Notes under the pieces: model-generated
Database searches by the model: none
Told to the model about the DNA's origin: nothing
What the model saw: only the letters and a program-made list of their open reading frames with translations
Position numbers and translations under genes: made by a program
Shown here: positions 44,829 to 53,619 of the stretch, piece after piece
Layout: every line of letters begins with the position of its first letter
Position numbering within the stretch: the stretch's first letter is position 1
Origin: Oceanobacillus zhaokaii
Lineage (GTDB): Bacteria > Bacillota > Bacilli > Bacillales > Amphibacillaceae
Length of the DNA: 64,000 nt
Direction: 5' to 3'
NCBI RefSeq assembly: GCF_003352005.1
Contig: NZ_CP024848.1
Location: 3,419,001 to 3,483,000, forward strand

Positions 44829-45526
44829 TTCGCAACACCTCCGGATAGTACGAGCGTGAATTTCTCCAACCGATTTAATAAATCCTGATTCGCTTTACGC
44901 GCGGTAGCTAAGATAGAATCAACTGAATAGGTCAATGGAAGCTTTGTATATCTTCTCGGATGAATCGGTTTCATTTCTTCACTATTAAATTCGATAATTT
45001 GCTTTATACCGCTCCACTCAAACTCTATTTGTTCCTCTTTATTAAGATCGGATACTGTATATTCCATATGTGCCATTGTCCCATTATCAAATTTTGCGGT
45101 TACAATCGTATGATTGGGTTTAACTATGGGATTTGTTTGTTTCACCTGTACATCCAGTGGTTCACCAAGTAGTTCGGAAAACACAACTAAATCACTTGCT
45201 ATTAATCTCTCCGCCTGAATTACGGGTAACATTCTCCTAAAACGAAGCACACCCTTTGGATTTGCAATGACTTCTTTTGCCTTTTGAAAAAATGGATATT
45301 GCTCTAATTCGAAATAGACGTGAACATTTTCATTAGTGGCTTCCATCAGTGTTGAAGGAATAAATACTTTATCTGTATCATTGCTGAATGCATTAATTTC
45401 CGTATCTTCTAATAGAAATACTCCATTCTCTTCAATCAATTGATCTGTTGATTCAACAATGGTAGCATTGATTGTAGAGGTGGTGAAATCAATTTTATCT
45501 AGTTTAGTAAATATAATTGTGCGCAT
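44825..45526 (-). CDS. Gfo/Idh/MocA-like protein lacking the NAD-binding domain
   Basis: I do not recognise this 233-residue protein by name. Its middle (DLVVFSELLGEPLDVQV, then IVTAKFDNGTMAHMEYTV) resembles the C-terminal alpha/beta domain of Gfo/Idh enzymes, but there is no glycine-rich Rossmann loop and no EKP motif. The first 100 residues look like a separate small domain. AAGGAGG lies seven bases before the ATG, and the stop overlaps the start of the next oxidoreductase gene, so the protein is probably made and acts with it. A partner subunit or a substrate-binding protein is possible. Complete loss of enzyme activity is likely. Confidence 0.6.
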   Translation of the reverse strand: MRTIIFTKLDKIDFTTSTINATIVESTDQLIEENGVFLLEDTEINAFSNDTDKVFIPSTLMEATNENVHVYFELEQYPFFQKAKEVIANPKGVLRFRRMLPVIQAERLIASDLVVFSELLGEPLDVQVKQTNPIVKPNHTIVTAKFDNGTMAHMEYTVSDLNKEEQIEFEWSGIKQIIEFNSEEMKPIHPRRYTKLPLTYSVDSILATARKANQDLLNRLEKFTLVLSGGVAK

Positions 45527-45665
45527 CGTTTAACCTCCTTCGTTTTATTTGCAGGTGCTGTGGTTGATTTAACCATTGCAGCATTGGTGTTCTTGCTCGA
45601 TTTTGCAGTGCTTCCGTTCATTTCAGTGGTATTCTAGCGTTTTGGGGAGCGTCTCAACCAGCTAT

Positions 45666-46502
45666 TTATTTCAATAACTCTCTTAATCTATTAACCGCCT
45701 CTTCATTTGCCACCTTTGCATCTTCAAATCCTTCATACTCAATTGATAACCAGCCATTATAATTGGTATCCTTTAGTCCCTGTACGATATAAGCTAAATT
45801 TACTTGTCCATCTCCGGGAACCGTACCGATTAATTCCACTCCTTTGGTGGAAAGGAATCCTGTTACTGCTTCTTCGATTGGGTCCTTTTCACGGAAGTCT
45901 TTAAAGTGAACATGCACAACTTCCTCTTTTAATCGATCAAATGCATGCTTCGGTTCTTCATGAACTAATAAAAAGTTACCTGTATCAAAAGTCGATTTAA
46001 CAAATGGACTTCCCACTTTGGTAATGATTTCTTCCACTTGCTCACTTTTCCCTGCTAACAGTCCATGATTTTCAATTGCTAAGTATATTTGTTCTTTTTC
46101 TGCAGCTTCAGCACAACTTTTTAATCCTTCAACAATCCATGCTTGGGCGTCTTCATATGTTAGTTCGCCATGTAAGTCTCCAGAAAACACACGGACAATA
46201 TTAGTACCTAATTTTTTTGCAGTTTGAATACCGTCTTTCACTTTGGCAATTTCGATTGCACGCTCTTTAATTGATTTCTTCACAAAATCATTCGTGACAT
46301 CATAGGCGGAAACGGCTAAGTTATGCTTCTTCAGCGCAACAATCGTTTCTTCCAATTCTTTTTCCTTATCACTCCAGTAAAAATCAAGTAATTCTACCCC
46401 ATCTAAAGCGATACTTTTAGCGTATTCAATAAAATCTACAATCGACCATTTTTCCTTTTGGACCGTGGAGTTTAAGCTATACATACTTACACTGATTTTC
46501 AT
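45666..46502 (-). CDS. Sugar phosphate isomerase/epimerase (AP endonuclease 2 family TIM barrel)
   Basis: The 278-residue protein begins MKISVSMYSLN (ATG at 46502 behind GAGGAGG, rather than the GTG at 46517 inside that site). It has the metal-binding pattern of xylose-isomerase-like barrels: DGVELLDFYW, VFSGDLHGEL, LAIENHGLL, KSTFDTGNFLLV, VVHVHFKDF and LSIEYEGFED. Members epimerise or isomerise keto sugars. Partners of Gfo/Idh enzymes often eliminate or isomerise 3-keto sugars. It lies 11 bases after the esterase gene upstream. The substrate is not known. Confidence 0.9.
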   Translation of the reverse strand: MKISVSMYSLNSTVQKEKWSIVDFIEYAKSIALDGVELLDFYWSDKEKELEETIVALKKHNLAVSAYDVTNDFVKKSIKERAIEIAKVKDGIQTAKKLGTNIVRVFSGDLHGELTYEDAQAWIVEGLKSCAEAAEKEQIYLAIENHGLLAGKSEQVEEIITKVGSPFVKSTFDTGNFLLVHEEPKHAFDRLKEEVVHVHFKDFREKDPIEEAVTGFLSTKGVELIGTVPGDGQVNLAYIVQGLKDTNYNGWLSIEYEGFEDAKVANEEAVNRLRELLK

Positions 46503-46513
46503 AAATATCCTCC

Positions 46514-47488
46514 TCACATTTCTAATTGCTTCATCAAGAATTCTACCTTTTTCTCCTCATGAAACGGATTAAACTCATGCATGAATTGGGGATAAACTTC
46601 AATTGTCTTATCCTTCGCTTTTAGATGGTTGAAAGCCGCAAATACCGTTGATGAAGGAGTTGTTGCATCCTCCAAACCAATCGCCATTAATGTTGGACAG
46701 GTAATCCAGTCACAGAAATGAACACTATCAATATAGCCTAACGTCTTAATCACTTTATCGTATGTTTTATATTCAGGATCATTCCATTTGAAATAGTTGA
46801 CAATTTCCATATATGGTCCTGATAAGGCAATATCTAACGCGCGTTCGAAATGGGCGATAAACGGCCAATCAGCAATACAAAAGTCGATATTCTTTTCCAA
46901 TCCTGCTGCAACGAGTGCTAAGCCACCACCTTGTGAAGAGCCCATCACACCTAATTTCGTTGGACCTACAGGTGAGTCCTCAGATTGCAGCCAGTTTAAT
47001 TGCAGCAGAATATCACGATATACATTCGTATAATAGTAGTTTTCATGATCCTGTATACCCAGAAGCATCCACCCGGGAATTCTGCTGCCGTTTCTATAGT
47101 TACTGAAATCAGGGGACTCTCCTTGTCCACGAACGTCAAAAGCAAAAACTGCAATACCTAATGTCGTCCATTTTAAGAAATCTGCTGCTAAACCACGATT
47201 CCCTGTATAGCCATGGAAACTAAGGATGACCTGGCACTTCTCCACTCCTTTAGGCTTTACTAGAATTCCTGTTAGCGGTGTATTATCCCAACTCGTAAAG
47301 GTGATATCCGCTACTTCCACACTAGGTACAGCATAATCTCTCCACACAATCTTTACATGTGGGTGATATCCATTCATTTTCATTTTCTGTTCTGCCCAAA
47401 AAGCATCAAAGTCATCTGGTTTATTACCTAAATTCGGACGATAATTGCGTAACTCTTCAAGCGGAAAATCACCTACTTGTCTACCCAA
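46514..47488 (-). CDS. Acetyl xylan esterase/cephalosporin-C deacetylase (CE7) family
   Basis: The 324-residue alpha/beta-hydrolase has the CE7 landmarks: VRGQGES (RGQ motif), GVMGSSQGG (GxSxGG with the nucleophile), an aspartate in GLEDATTPSS and the HE pair in QFMHEFNPF. No signal peptide is seen, so it is cytoplasmic and would deacetylate imported acetylated sugars. The start is a TTG at 47488, four bases after GAGGTGAG; upstream codons overlap the preceding gene. It follows the FAD oxidoreductase gene by ten bases. Length and motif order match CE7. Confidence 0.92.
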   Translation of the reverse strand: MGRQVGDFPLEELRNYRPNLGNKPDDFDAFWAEQKMKMNGYHPHVKIVWRDYAVPSVEVADITFTSWDNTPLTGILVKPKGVEKCQVILSFHGYTGNRGLAADFLKWTTLGIAVFAFDVRGQGESPDFSNYRNGSRIPGWMLLGIQDHENYYYTNVYRDILLQLNWLQSEDSPVGPTKLGVMGSSQGGGLALVAAGLEKNIDFCIADWPFIAHFERALDIALSGPYMEIVNYFKWNDPEYKTYDKVIKTLGYIDSVHFCDWITCPTLMAIGLEDATTPSSTVFAAFNHLKAKDKTIEVYPQFMHEFNPFHEEKKVEFLMKQLEM

Positions 47489-47498
47489 AGTACTCACC

Positions 47499-49049
47499 TC
47501 ATTTGTAAAATTCTTCAGGCCATTCAAGCTCAAAGCCATCTTCTCTTAGTTCATCCTGAAATTGAGCTAACAGTTTTTCATCATTTCTTACTGCATTTGG
47601 TTGCGTATTATTTTTCAAGCAAAAAGCAATTAACGCCCCACATGCTTCACCAATATTCCATTCGGTTGGATGCAGTCGATAACAGCCATTTGTAATATGT
47701 GTTGTACCGATGTTTTTACAGCCGGCAAGTAGGTTACCAGCATCTTTCGGAATCAGTGCACCTAATGGAATATAAAATGGGAGTGCAGGAATATCGACAT
47801 AATTTCGGCCAGCCATACTTGGATGCAAATCGATACTATACGAACCTATTCCCACACGATCATAGTATTTTTTCCCGGTTTCCCCCTCATTGAAATCAGG
47901 GGAAACATCATGTTCAACAATCGTGTACTCGGCTTTTATTCGCCTTGATTCTCTAATATATGGTGCTTTCGCAAACCCATCCTCCGTTCCAAAAATATCC
48001 TTTCGAAGCTTTAAGCCTGGATAGCCTTTTCCTCCATCTGGACGTGGTGCTTCGGTTTGCAGCCAATATAATAAAGAAAGACTTAACTGTTTTGCTTGGT
48101 ATTCATTTTTTTCCTTTTCTACAATTGCAACATCATAAATATTGCCTAAAAAGTAATCGTTTTGCGGCCAATTCATTAACGTGATATCGCCAGCATGATA
48201 AGGTGTTTCAAATTGATTCTTATCAAAAATTCTACGGTACTCCCATAATGGAAATCCCGTCTCTTCACGAAAAAGCGTATATTTTCTTTTTTCCTTCGTG
48301 ATTGGATGTGGTGCATAGAAACTTAGAAATTTGTCTGGCCAAATCGTTGGATGGAATTCCTTCCAATATTGATACATTTCAGGCTCTGGAATTGTATGGT
48401 CTTCTCCCGCTCGATATTCCATTCCTAAAACATAAGTAAATGCTTGAATATCATTTGGATTGGCAGTGTCTGGCGCATGGGACTCTCCCGTTTCAGATTT
48501 AGCTTCCGCTCCTGTGACATATTCTAAGCCTGCGAGTGGTAACACGTCCCCAGCCTCTGTTGCATCAATATAAAAAGGTGCTATAACTTGATATTGATTG
48601 CCAGTCTGCATATTTTCGAACGTCATTTCATGAATGGTTCCCTCTGTTTTTTTCACTGACGTAATTCTAGTATTCAATTCGATTTTCAATTGGTTAGTCA
48701 AAACGTATGGCAGAAGCATTTCATTTAATACATGCAATGTAACTCGTGGATCATGACAAATATTACTTACTAAGCCGTTTCCAGGATTAAAGCATGCTTC
48801 TTCATTTTTCACGTTCATCGTTCGTAAATACGTTTCCCTTACATTATTACGATAGTCACGATACCGTTTGGTCGAACCAAACTCCTCAATCCATTGATGT
48901 TCGTCAGGTGGAACGCCTTGCGATGTCACCTGGCCACCAAGCCAATCTGTTTCCTCTGTAAGAAAAACACGAAGGCCTTTATCACAGGCAGCTAATGCTG
49001 CTGCAACACCACCAAATCCTCCGCCAACAATGACAGCATCTGCATTCAA
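47499..49049 (-). CDS. FAD-dependent oxidoreductase (FAD_oxidored family)
   Basis: The 516-residue protein starts with a dinucleotide-binding loop AVIVGGGFGGVAAALAA, has an acidic residue after the second strand (VFLTEETDWLGGQ), and FYIDATEAGDVLPLAG in the middle, the typical motif of the FAD_oxidored family often found in carbohydrate loci. I prefer the TTG at 49049 (MNADAVIVGG), six bases after GTAGGTG, to the GTG at 49058 which lies within that site. It is cytoplasmic, with no signal peptide. The substrate is unknown. It is coupled with the Gfo/Idh gene upstream. Confidence 0.88.
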   Translation of the reverse strand: MNADAVIVGGGFGGVAAALAACDKGLRVFLTEETDWLGGQVTSQGVPPDEHQWIEEFGSTKRYRDYRNNVRETYLRTMNVKNEEACFNPGNGLVSNICHDPRVTLHVLNEMLLPYVLTNQLKIELNTRITSVKKTEGTIHEMTFENMQTGNQYQVIAPFYIDATEAGDVLPLAGLEYVTGAEAKSETGESHAPDTANPNDIQAFTYVLGMEYRAGEDHTIPEPEMYQYWKEFHPTIWPDKFLSFYAPHPITKEKRKYTLFREETGFPLWEYRRIFDKNQFETPYHAGDITLMNWPQNDYFLGNIYDVAIVEKEKNEYQAKQLSLSLLYWLQTEAPRPDGGKGYPGLKLRKDIFGTEDGFAKAPYIRESRRIKAEYTIVEHDVSPDFNEGETGKKYYDRVGIGSYSIDLHPSMAGRNYVDIPALPFYIPLGALIPKDAGNLLAGCKNIGTTHITNGCYRLHPTEWNIGEACGALIAFCLKNNTQPNAVRNDEKLLAQFQDELREDGFELEWPEEFYK

Positions 49050-49058
49050 CGTAATCAC

Positions 49059-50111
49059 CTACAAATAAACTTCCTTGCCAGTTTTGGCAGATTCATAGAT
49101 AGCATTTAGCATTTTCATTACTTGCACGCCATCTGATACAGGTGCAATATTTTCTGTACCATCTAAGCAGCTAGACACGAAATGGTTAATTTCATTTTGA
49201 AATGCTTTTTCAAAATCAAAGCTCAAATTATCAATCTGCGGGGTAACATTTAGAATCGTATTATACTTTTCTGCGACTATTGCTAATTCCGGTTCAATCT
49301 CCGCTCCACCTTTTTCACCAAAAAGCTTCACATATAATTCGTCCTGCTTTGCATGTAAGGTATAACTCACGTCAACTAAAATAGATGCTCCGTTTTCAAA
49401 ACGAATGATGGCATTTGTTAAATCTTCTACATCACTAAGGTGTGGGTCGTAATCGGCAGCTTTGTAAAAGGATAGATTTTTAATGTTACTGCGATTCCCT
49501 AATTTGTTATACGTATTACCACTAACTGAAACGGGACGAGGTTTGCCCATGAAATACCAGCATATATCAATCATATGGACACCTAGATCAATTAATGGAC
49601 CGCCTCCTGACCTTGATTGATCACTAAACCAGCCACCAGGATTCCCTAGTTTTCTAATGCAAGATGTTTTTGCGTAATAGATTTCACCTAATTCATCGTT
49701 ATCAATAAATGTTTTTAGTAGTTTTGCATTATCCCCATGTCTGCGAACAAAGCCAACTTGCAGTACTTTTCCTGTTTTCTCTACAGCAGCTTCAACCGCT
49801 TCCGCTTCTTCCACAGTCATACTTAATGGCTTTTCTACCAACACATGTTTCCCCGCTTCTAGTGCAGCAATAGCAATTTCTGCATGGGCGTTATTCCAAG
49901 TACAAATGCTTACCGCGTCAATTGCTTCATTTTTTAACAGTTCACGATAATCACTATATAACTCTGTCACTCCATACAATGCACCTTTCGCTATTAATCG
50001 TGTTTCATTAATGTCACTCAATGCAAGCAATTCCACCTGTTCATTTGCTAAATATGGTTTAATGTGTTGCTCTGAAATAGAACCTACTCCAATTACTCCA
50101 ACTTTTAACAT
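49059..50111 (-). CDS. Gfo/Idh/MocA-family oxidoreductase
   Basis: A 350-residue dehydrogenase with the NAD loop GVIGVGSISEQHIKPYL, the HVLVEKPLSMT signature near residue 95 and GGPLIDLGVHMIDICWYF in the substrate domain, including the conserved Asp-x-x-x-His. All canonical elements are present. AAAGGAG precedes the ATG. A gap of 140 bases lies upstream before the alcohol-dehydrogenase-like gene and shows no terminator, so the operon may be continuous. The reaction is sugar oxidation or reduction with NAD(P). Confidence 0.92.
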   Translation of the reverse strand: MLKVGVIGVGSISEQHIKPYLANEQVELLALSDINETRLIAKGALYGVTELYSDYRELLKNEAIDAVSICTWNNAHAEIAIAALEAGKHVLVEKPLSMTVEEAEAVEAAVEKTGKVLQVGFVRRHGDNAKLLKTFIDNDELGEIYYAKTSCIRKLGNPGGWFSDQSRSGGGPLIDLGVHMIDICWYFMGKPRPVSVSGNTYNKLGNRSNIKNLSFYKAADYDPHLSDVEDLTNAIIRFENGASILVDVSYTLHAKQDELYVKLFGEKGGAEIEPELAIVAEKYNTILNVTPQIDNLSFDFEKAFQNEINHFVSSCLDGTENIAPVSDGVQVMKMLNAIYESAKTGKEVYL

Positions 50112-50251
50112 GTTTATTCGTCTCCTTTAGCTTATTTGTAACTGTCAATCAATTTTTGTTCTCGCTCGATTCCGTGCTCCTGCTGCTCAATCCAGTCATG
50201 TTCTCAGTCGGCATAGTGCTTCGTCCCTCGATTTTCAAGCTATAAAAATGA

Positions 50252-51250
50252 CTAGTATTCTATCAGCTTCGTCAACGTACTAGACTTTTTATTCAGCAAA
50301 TCCCTAAACTCACCTGGTGCATCAACAAATTTGATTTCATCTGTAATAAATGTGCTTACATCAATTCGTGCTTCGCTGACTAACCGGATGTATTCCGCTA
50401 TGTTTCTTCCTTCCGTCCAGCGAACAAATCCATATGGATAGTCAATCGCATCCGCTTCGTAAACGCTGTCATATCTACCAGGACCACCGGCACGCGAAAT
50501 CAACAGCTCTGCTTCCTTAATAAACATTAAATCCCTCGGAAAGTCTGGTTCAACGTCACCAACAATAACAACCTTACCTTTATTTCGAACCCACCTTAAG
50601 CTTTGATGTGTCAATGGCGAACGTTTGCCACCTGCACATAATAAAACAGCGTCAGCTCCGTTGTCTCCAGTCGTTCTTTGAATGGCCTCCTCCATATCTT
50701 CAATTTGTGAATACGCTTTAATCTTCGTTTTTTCGTTTAACAAATTTGCCCTGCTATCAGAAAGATCATAGGCAATAACATTGTATGCTGCTGCATCAGC
50801 TATTTTAGCAATCATTTGGCCAAGTAGACCTAATCCTACAACAACAGCTGTTTCACCGAATTCCAGCTTAGCAATACGCAGTGCATGGATGGCAATCGCG
50901 CCAATTCCAGCAAGAGCAGCTTCTTTTGGCTCAACGCCTGAAGGGACTTTTGCATACAATGTTTTTGGTACTAAAAGATATTCCGCATGATGTACATATG
51001 GTGCACCGTAACATGCAACCAAGTCTCCTTTCACCACATCAGTGACTTCACTTCCACACTCCTCAACAACACCCATCGCACTGTATCCTAAAGGGATCTT
51101 CTTACCCTCGCTGCTATCAATCGCCAATAATTCTGTACCTGGTGAAATTACCGAGTATAGCGTTTTAATTAATACATAGGAGGCTTTAATTTTCGGAACA
51201 TCTTCCTCTACTATTTCGACCTGTTTATTATGCGCGATGATTTTTTTCAT
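50252..51250 (-). CDS. Medium-chain alcohol dehydrogenase-like oxidoreductase
   Basis: The protein (332 residues from MKKIIAHNK, ATG at 51250, eight bases after GGAGGAGG) has the MDR layout: an N-terminal GroES-like domain and a Rossmann domain with VVGLGLLGQMIAKIA. In place of the catalytic cysteine motif (GICGTD) it reads SVISPGTELLA, and the four-cysteine structural zinc loop is missing. This is a known divergent subgroup that may lack zinc. It probably oxidises a sugar or polyol hydroxyl. It lies directly after the aldolase-family gene, with 21 bases between. Confidence 0.88.
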   Translation of the reverse strand: MKKIIAHNKQVEIVEEDVPKIKASYVLIKTLYSVISPGTELLAIDSSEGKKIPLGYSAMGVVEECGSEVTDVVKGDLVACYGAPYVHHAEYLLVPKTLYAKVPSGVEPKEAALAGIGAIAIHALRIAKLEFGETAVVVGLGLLGQMIAKIADAAAYNVIAYDLSDSRANLLNEKTKIKAYSQIEDMEEAIQRTTGDNGADAVLLCAGGKRSPLTHQSLRWVRNKGKVVIVGDVEPDFPRDLMFIKEAELLISRAGGPGRYDSVYEADAIDYPYGFVRWTEGRNIAEYIRLVSEARIDVSTFITDEIKFVDAPGEFRDLLNKKSSTLTKLIEY

Positions 51251-51271
51251 TTGTAATTCCTCCTCCACTGC

Positions 51272-52330
51272 CTATCTCACATCGAACCATTTTGCTAAGT
51301 TAGCTTTGACAAATTCGTCATCGTGTAAATGAGGATATTCCACATAGACGCGATCTATTTCTTCTGCTTGACCTGGGCTTAAAATCTCCTTCTCTAGTAA
51401 ACACCAGTTTCCCTTCAGCAACCCTTGTCTTGTGAGTACTTCATTTATCCCGGCAATACTACCTTTAAATCCGTTACTTGGATCGAAAAACGCGGCATTT
51501 GCATCCGTTATTTCCTGACCAAGAGTTAATAACTCACTTGGAATGTGCGATTGTTCTTGAGCTTTTTTAATCTGTTCGAAAGTCTCTACGACACGTTTTG
51601 TCCATACAGACCAATGTCCAAGCAAACCACCGACGATTTTCTTCTCTATCTTATTATCACCGACACTTATTTTATAAGTCGTTAATAGATCATTGATGAT
51701 GTTATCATCATTTCCTGTATATAAAGCAATCTCTTCATTTCGCTCAGAATTGCACACCGCCCTTACTACATCAAAGGAGTTGTAGCGATTGAAAGGGGCA
51801 ATTTTTATCGCCTGAACGTTCGGGATGTTTGCGAATTTCAACCAAAAATCATATGAGAAGACTCTTCCACCTACAGATGGCTGTAAATAAAATCCAAAAA
51901 CAGGTATAACCTCAGCTACTTTTTCCACTCGGTAAATTAATTCGTCTTCTGTTAGATTCTGTAAACCGCCCATACTTAGCAGCCCTAGATCATAACCAGC
52001 CGCTTTACTAAATTTTGCTTCCGCAACAGCTTGATCGACTGGGCCACAAATACCAGCAATTTTAATAAAAGAATCAGCTACATTCCATTTCTCCATTTCT
52101 TCCATTGCTAGATTTAGCACTGGTTCGAATAAATTAAATTGCGAATCCCTAATTTCAAACTGTGTCGTATGTACCCCTACCGCAATTCCACCAACTCCCG
52201 CATCGATGTAATAGCGGGTAAGTGCACGCTGCCCTGCCTCATCAAGCGATCTCTCACTCGTTAATGCAAGTGGATGTGCAGGAATAACGGTCCCTTCATG
52301 CAGCTTCCTTCTCACTGCTCCCTTTAACAT
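51272..52330 (-). CDS. Dihydrodipicolinate synthase (DapA/NAL) family protein
   Basis: A 352-residue TIM-barrel protein of the class I aldolase/lyase superfamily. It starts VIPAHPLALTSERSLDE and has GVGGIAVGVHTTQF where DapA has its GTTGE loop. The tyrosine in FGFYLQPSVGG and the lysine in VQAIKIAPFNRY are placed like the catalytic Tyr and Schiff-base Lys. A C-terminal extension of about 40 residues exceeds the usual 300. Members cleave or dehydrate keto-acid sugars. The operon suggests a keto-sugar acid as substrate, but this is inference. Confidence 0.88.
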   Translation of the reverse strand: MLKGAVRRKLHEGTVIPAHPLALTSERSLDEAGQRALTRYYIDAGVGGIAVGVHTTQFEIRDSQFNLFEPVLNLAMEEMEKWNVADSFIKIAGICGPVDQAVAEAKFSKAAGYDLGLLSMGGLQNLTEDELIYRVEKVAEVIPVFGFYLQPSVGGRVFSYDFWLKFANIPNVQAIKIAPFNRYNSFDVVRAVCNSERNEEIALYTGNDDNIINDLLTTYKISVGDNKIEKKIVGGLLGHWSVWTKRVVETFEQIKKAQEQSHIPSELLTLGQEITDANAAFFDPSNGFKGSIAGINEVLTRQGLLKGNWCLLEKEILSPGQAEEIDRVYVEYPHLHDDEFVKANLAKWFDVR

Positions 52331-53347
52331 TTAAAAAGCACCTTCTCGCTCTTGAAAATGTGTTGGTTTATTATGTGTTGCACCATCATTGCTAAGCCAT
52401 ACAGTGATTAGATCAATCATTTGCTGAACAGACACTTTCGGATAGCCAAACAGACTATGTGCATTTGCTGCATTATTCAGTAATGCTTTTGAATCCTCTT
52501 CATTTACAAAGACAGCTTTTTTATTAAATCGTTTGCCAAATTCCTTAGCTAACCAACGCACGGATAACGTCTCTGGACCAGTAACATTTAATATTTTTGG
52601 AGGAAAGTCTGTGTGTAATAAAGAGCGAATCGCATATTCATTCGCATCTCCTTGCCAGATTACATTTACATTTCCCATTGTTAGATCAATCGGGTTACCT
52701 TCATATACTTGCTTAGCGATTTCAAGTAATACCCCATAGCGTAAATCTATTGCATAATTCAACCTAAAAATTAGCAAAGGAGTTTTATTTTTATGTGAAA
52801 AATAAGTAAGCACACGCTCACGCCCTAAACAAGATTGTGCATACTCGCCAATTGGATTTACAAGTTTATCCTCTGTGCAATTATTTCTTACAACCTCTGT
52901 CAATGGATAAACATTTCCTGTTGAAAACGCCACAATTCTCGAGTCACTGAATTTTTCTGCAAGTCTTCCAGGAAGATATGCATTCATTGCCCAAGTAAAA
53001 TGCTCATTGCCAACCGTACCGAATTTATTCCCCGCCATATAAATAATGTTCTTCGCGTTTGGAAGTGCTTGCAGATCGTCCTCATTTAGTAAATCGGCTG
53101 CTATCGTTTCAATGCCATAAGCCTCCAGCTCATCTCTTAAGTTTCCTGAAGAAAATCGGGAAACCCCAATTACTTTTTTACTTAAACCTGCTTTATCGAT
53201 AGCTCTTTTCGTCATTTTTGCAAGCGTCGGACCCATCTTTCCACCGATTCCTAAAATTAAAATGTCCCCATCTAACTCCTTCAAGTCATTTATTAATGCA
53301 TCTGACGGTACCGTCATAAAGTCTTCTAATTCTGCAATCGTTTTCAT
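52331..53347 (-). CDS. NAD-dependent epimerase/dehydratase family protein, altered YxxxK
   Basis: The 338-residue protein has the extended-SDR fold: ILGIGGKMGPTLAKM as dinucleotide loop at about residue 32, IIYMAGNKFG and VAFSTGNVYP strands. At the expected catalytic site it reads GEYAQSCLGRERV, so the lysine of YxxxK is cysteine, and classical SDR chemistry is uncertain. It is the first gene of the minus-strand operon. AGGGGTGG lies five bases before the ATG. Its promoter overlaps the GACAAGTC operator. The function in the pathway is unknown. Confidence 0.85.
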   Translation of the reverse strand: MKTIAELEDFMTVPSDALINDLKELDGDILILGIGGKMGPTLAKMTKRAIDKAGLSKKVIGVSRFSSGNLRDELEAYGIETIAADLLNEDDLQALPNAKNIIYMAGNKFGTVGNEHFTWAMNAYLPGRLAEKFSDSRIVAFSTGNVYPLTEVVRNNCTEDKLVNPIGEYAQSCLGRERVLTYFSHKNKTPLLIFRLNYAIDLRYGVLLEIAKQVYEGNPIDLTMGNVNVIWQGDANEYAIRSLLHTDFPPKILNVTGPETLSVRWLAKEFGKRFNKKAVFVNEEDSKALLNNAANAHSLFGYPKVSVQQMIDLITVWLSNDGATHNKPTHFQEREGAF

Positions 53348-53428
53348 TTGACCACCCCTTATTTTTAATTAAGTGAAATTTCACCGTCCATTAACATGCG
53401 TTGAAATTTCAGAATAATAATTAATATC

Positions 53429-53480
53429 ATTGTATGTACAGGATTATTAAAAGACAAGTCTTTAAAATGTCTTTTAATAA
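53429..53480 (-). promoter_or_regulatory. Promoter and operator of the 53.3-kb minus-strand operon
   Basis: On the minus strand TTGTCT (53452-53457), 17 bases and TACAAT (53429-53434) form the promoter. The -35 lies inside an inverted repeat with perfect 13-base arms (TTATTAAAAGACA at 53444-53456 and its complement at 53468-53480, 11-base spacer). The pattern GACAAGTC-N7-TGTCTTTTAATA recurs at 61595-61620 with identical spacing. Confidence 0.7.
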
Positions 53481-53518
53481 CTGATGTGAATTACATATAT
53501 TTTTTCTTTTCACAAATT

Positions 53519-53592
53519 TTGACATTTACTTTTTATAAAAGTATGATTATTAAAAATACTATTAAAAGACAAGTCCATTAGAAAGTCTTTAA
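53519..53592 (+). promoter_or_regulatory. Promoter and operator of the GGDEF-like regulator gene
   Basis: TTGACA (53519-53524), 17 bases and TATGAT (53542-53547) form the promoter. The stretch ATTAAAAGACAAGTC at 53561-53575 is identical to 53446-53460 and is followed by GTCTTTAAA at 53585-53593. The site starts 13 bases after the -10, the place for autorepression. Confidence 0.65.
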
Positions 53593-53619
53593 AGAGTACT
53601 TATAGTAGGAGATGTAAAA

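Noticed and set aside
45540..45660. Similarity between the gaps at 45.6 kb and 50.2 kb (CTCGATT...GTGCTTC)
   Set aside because: Only short words are shared, without order over a longer stretch. It could not be supported as a repeat.
53561..53600. Possible second minus-strand promoter (TTGTCT, 17 bases, TAATCA) within the regulator operator
   Set aside because: The -10 is poor. A better promoter exists at 53429-53457, so it was not listed as a feature.
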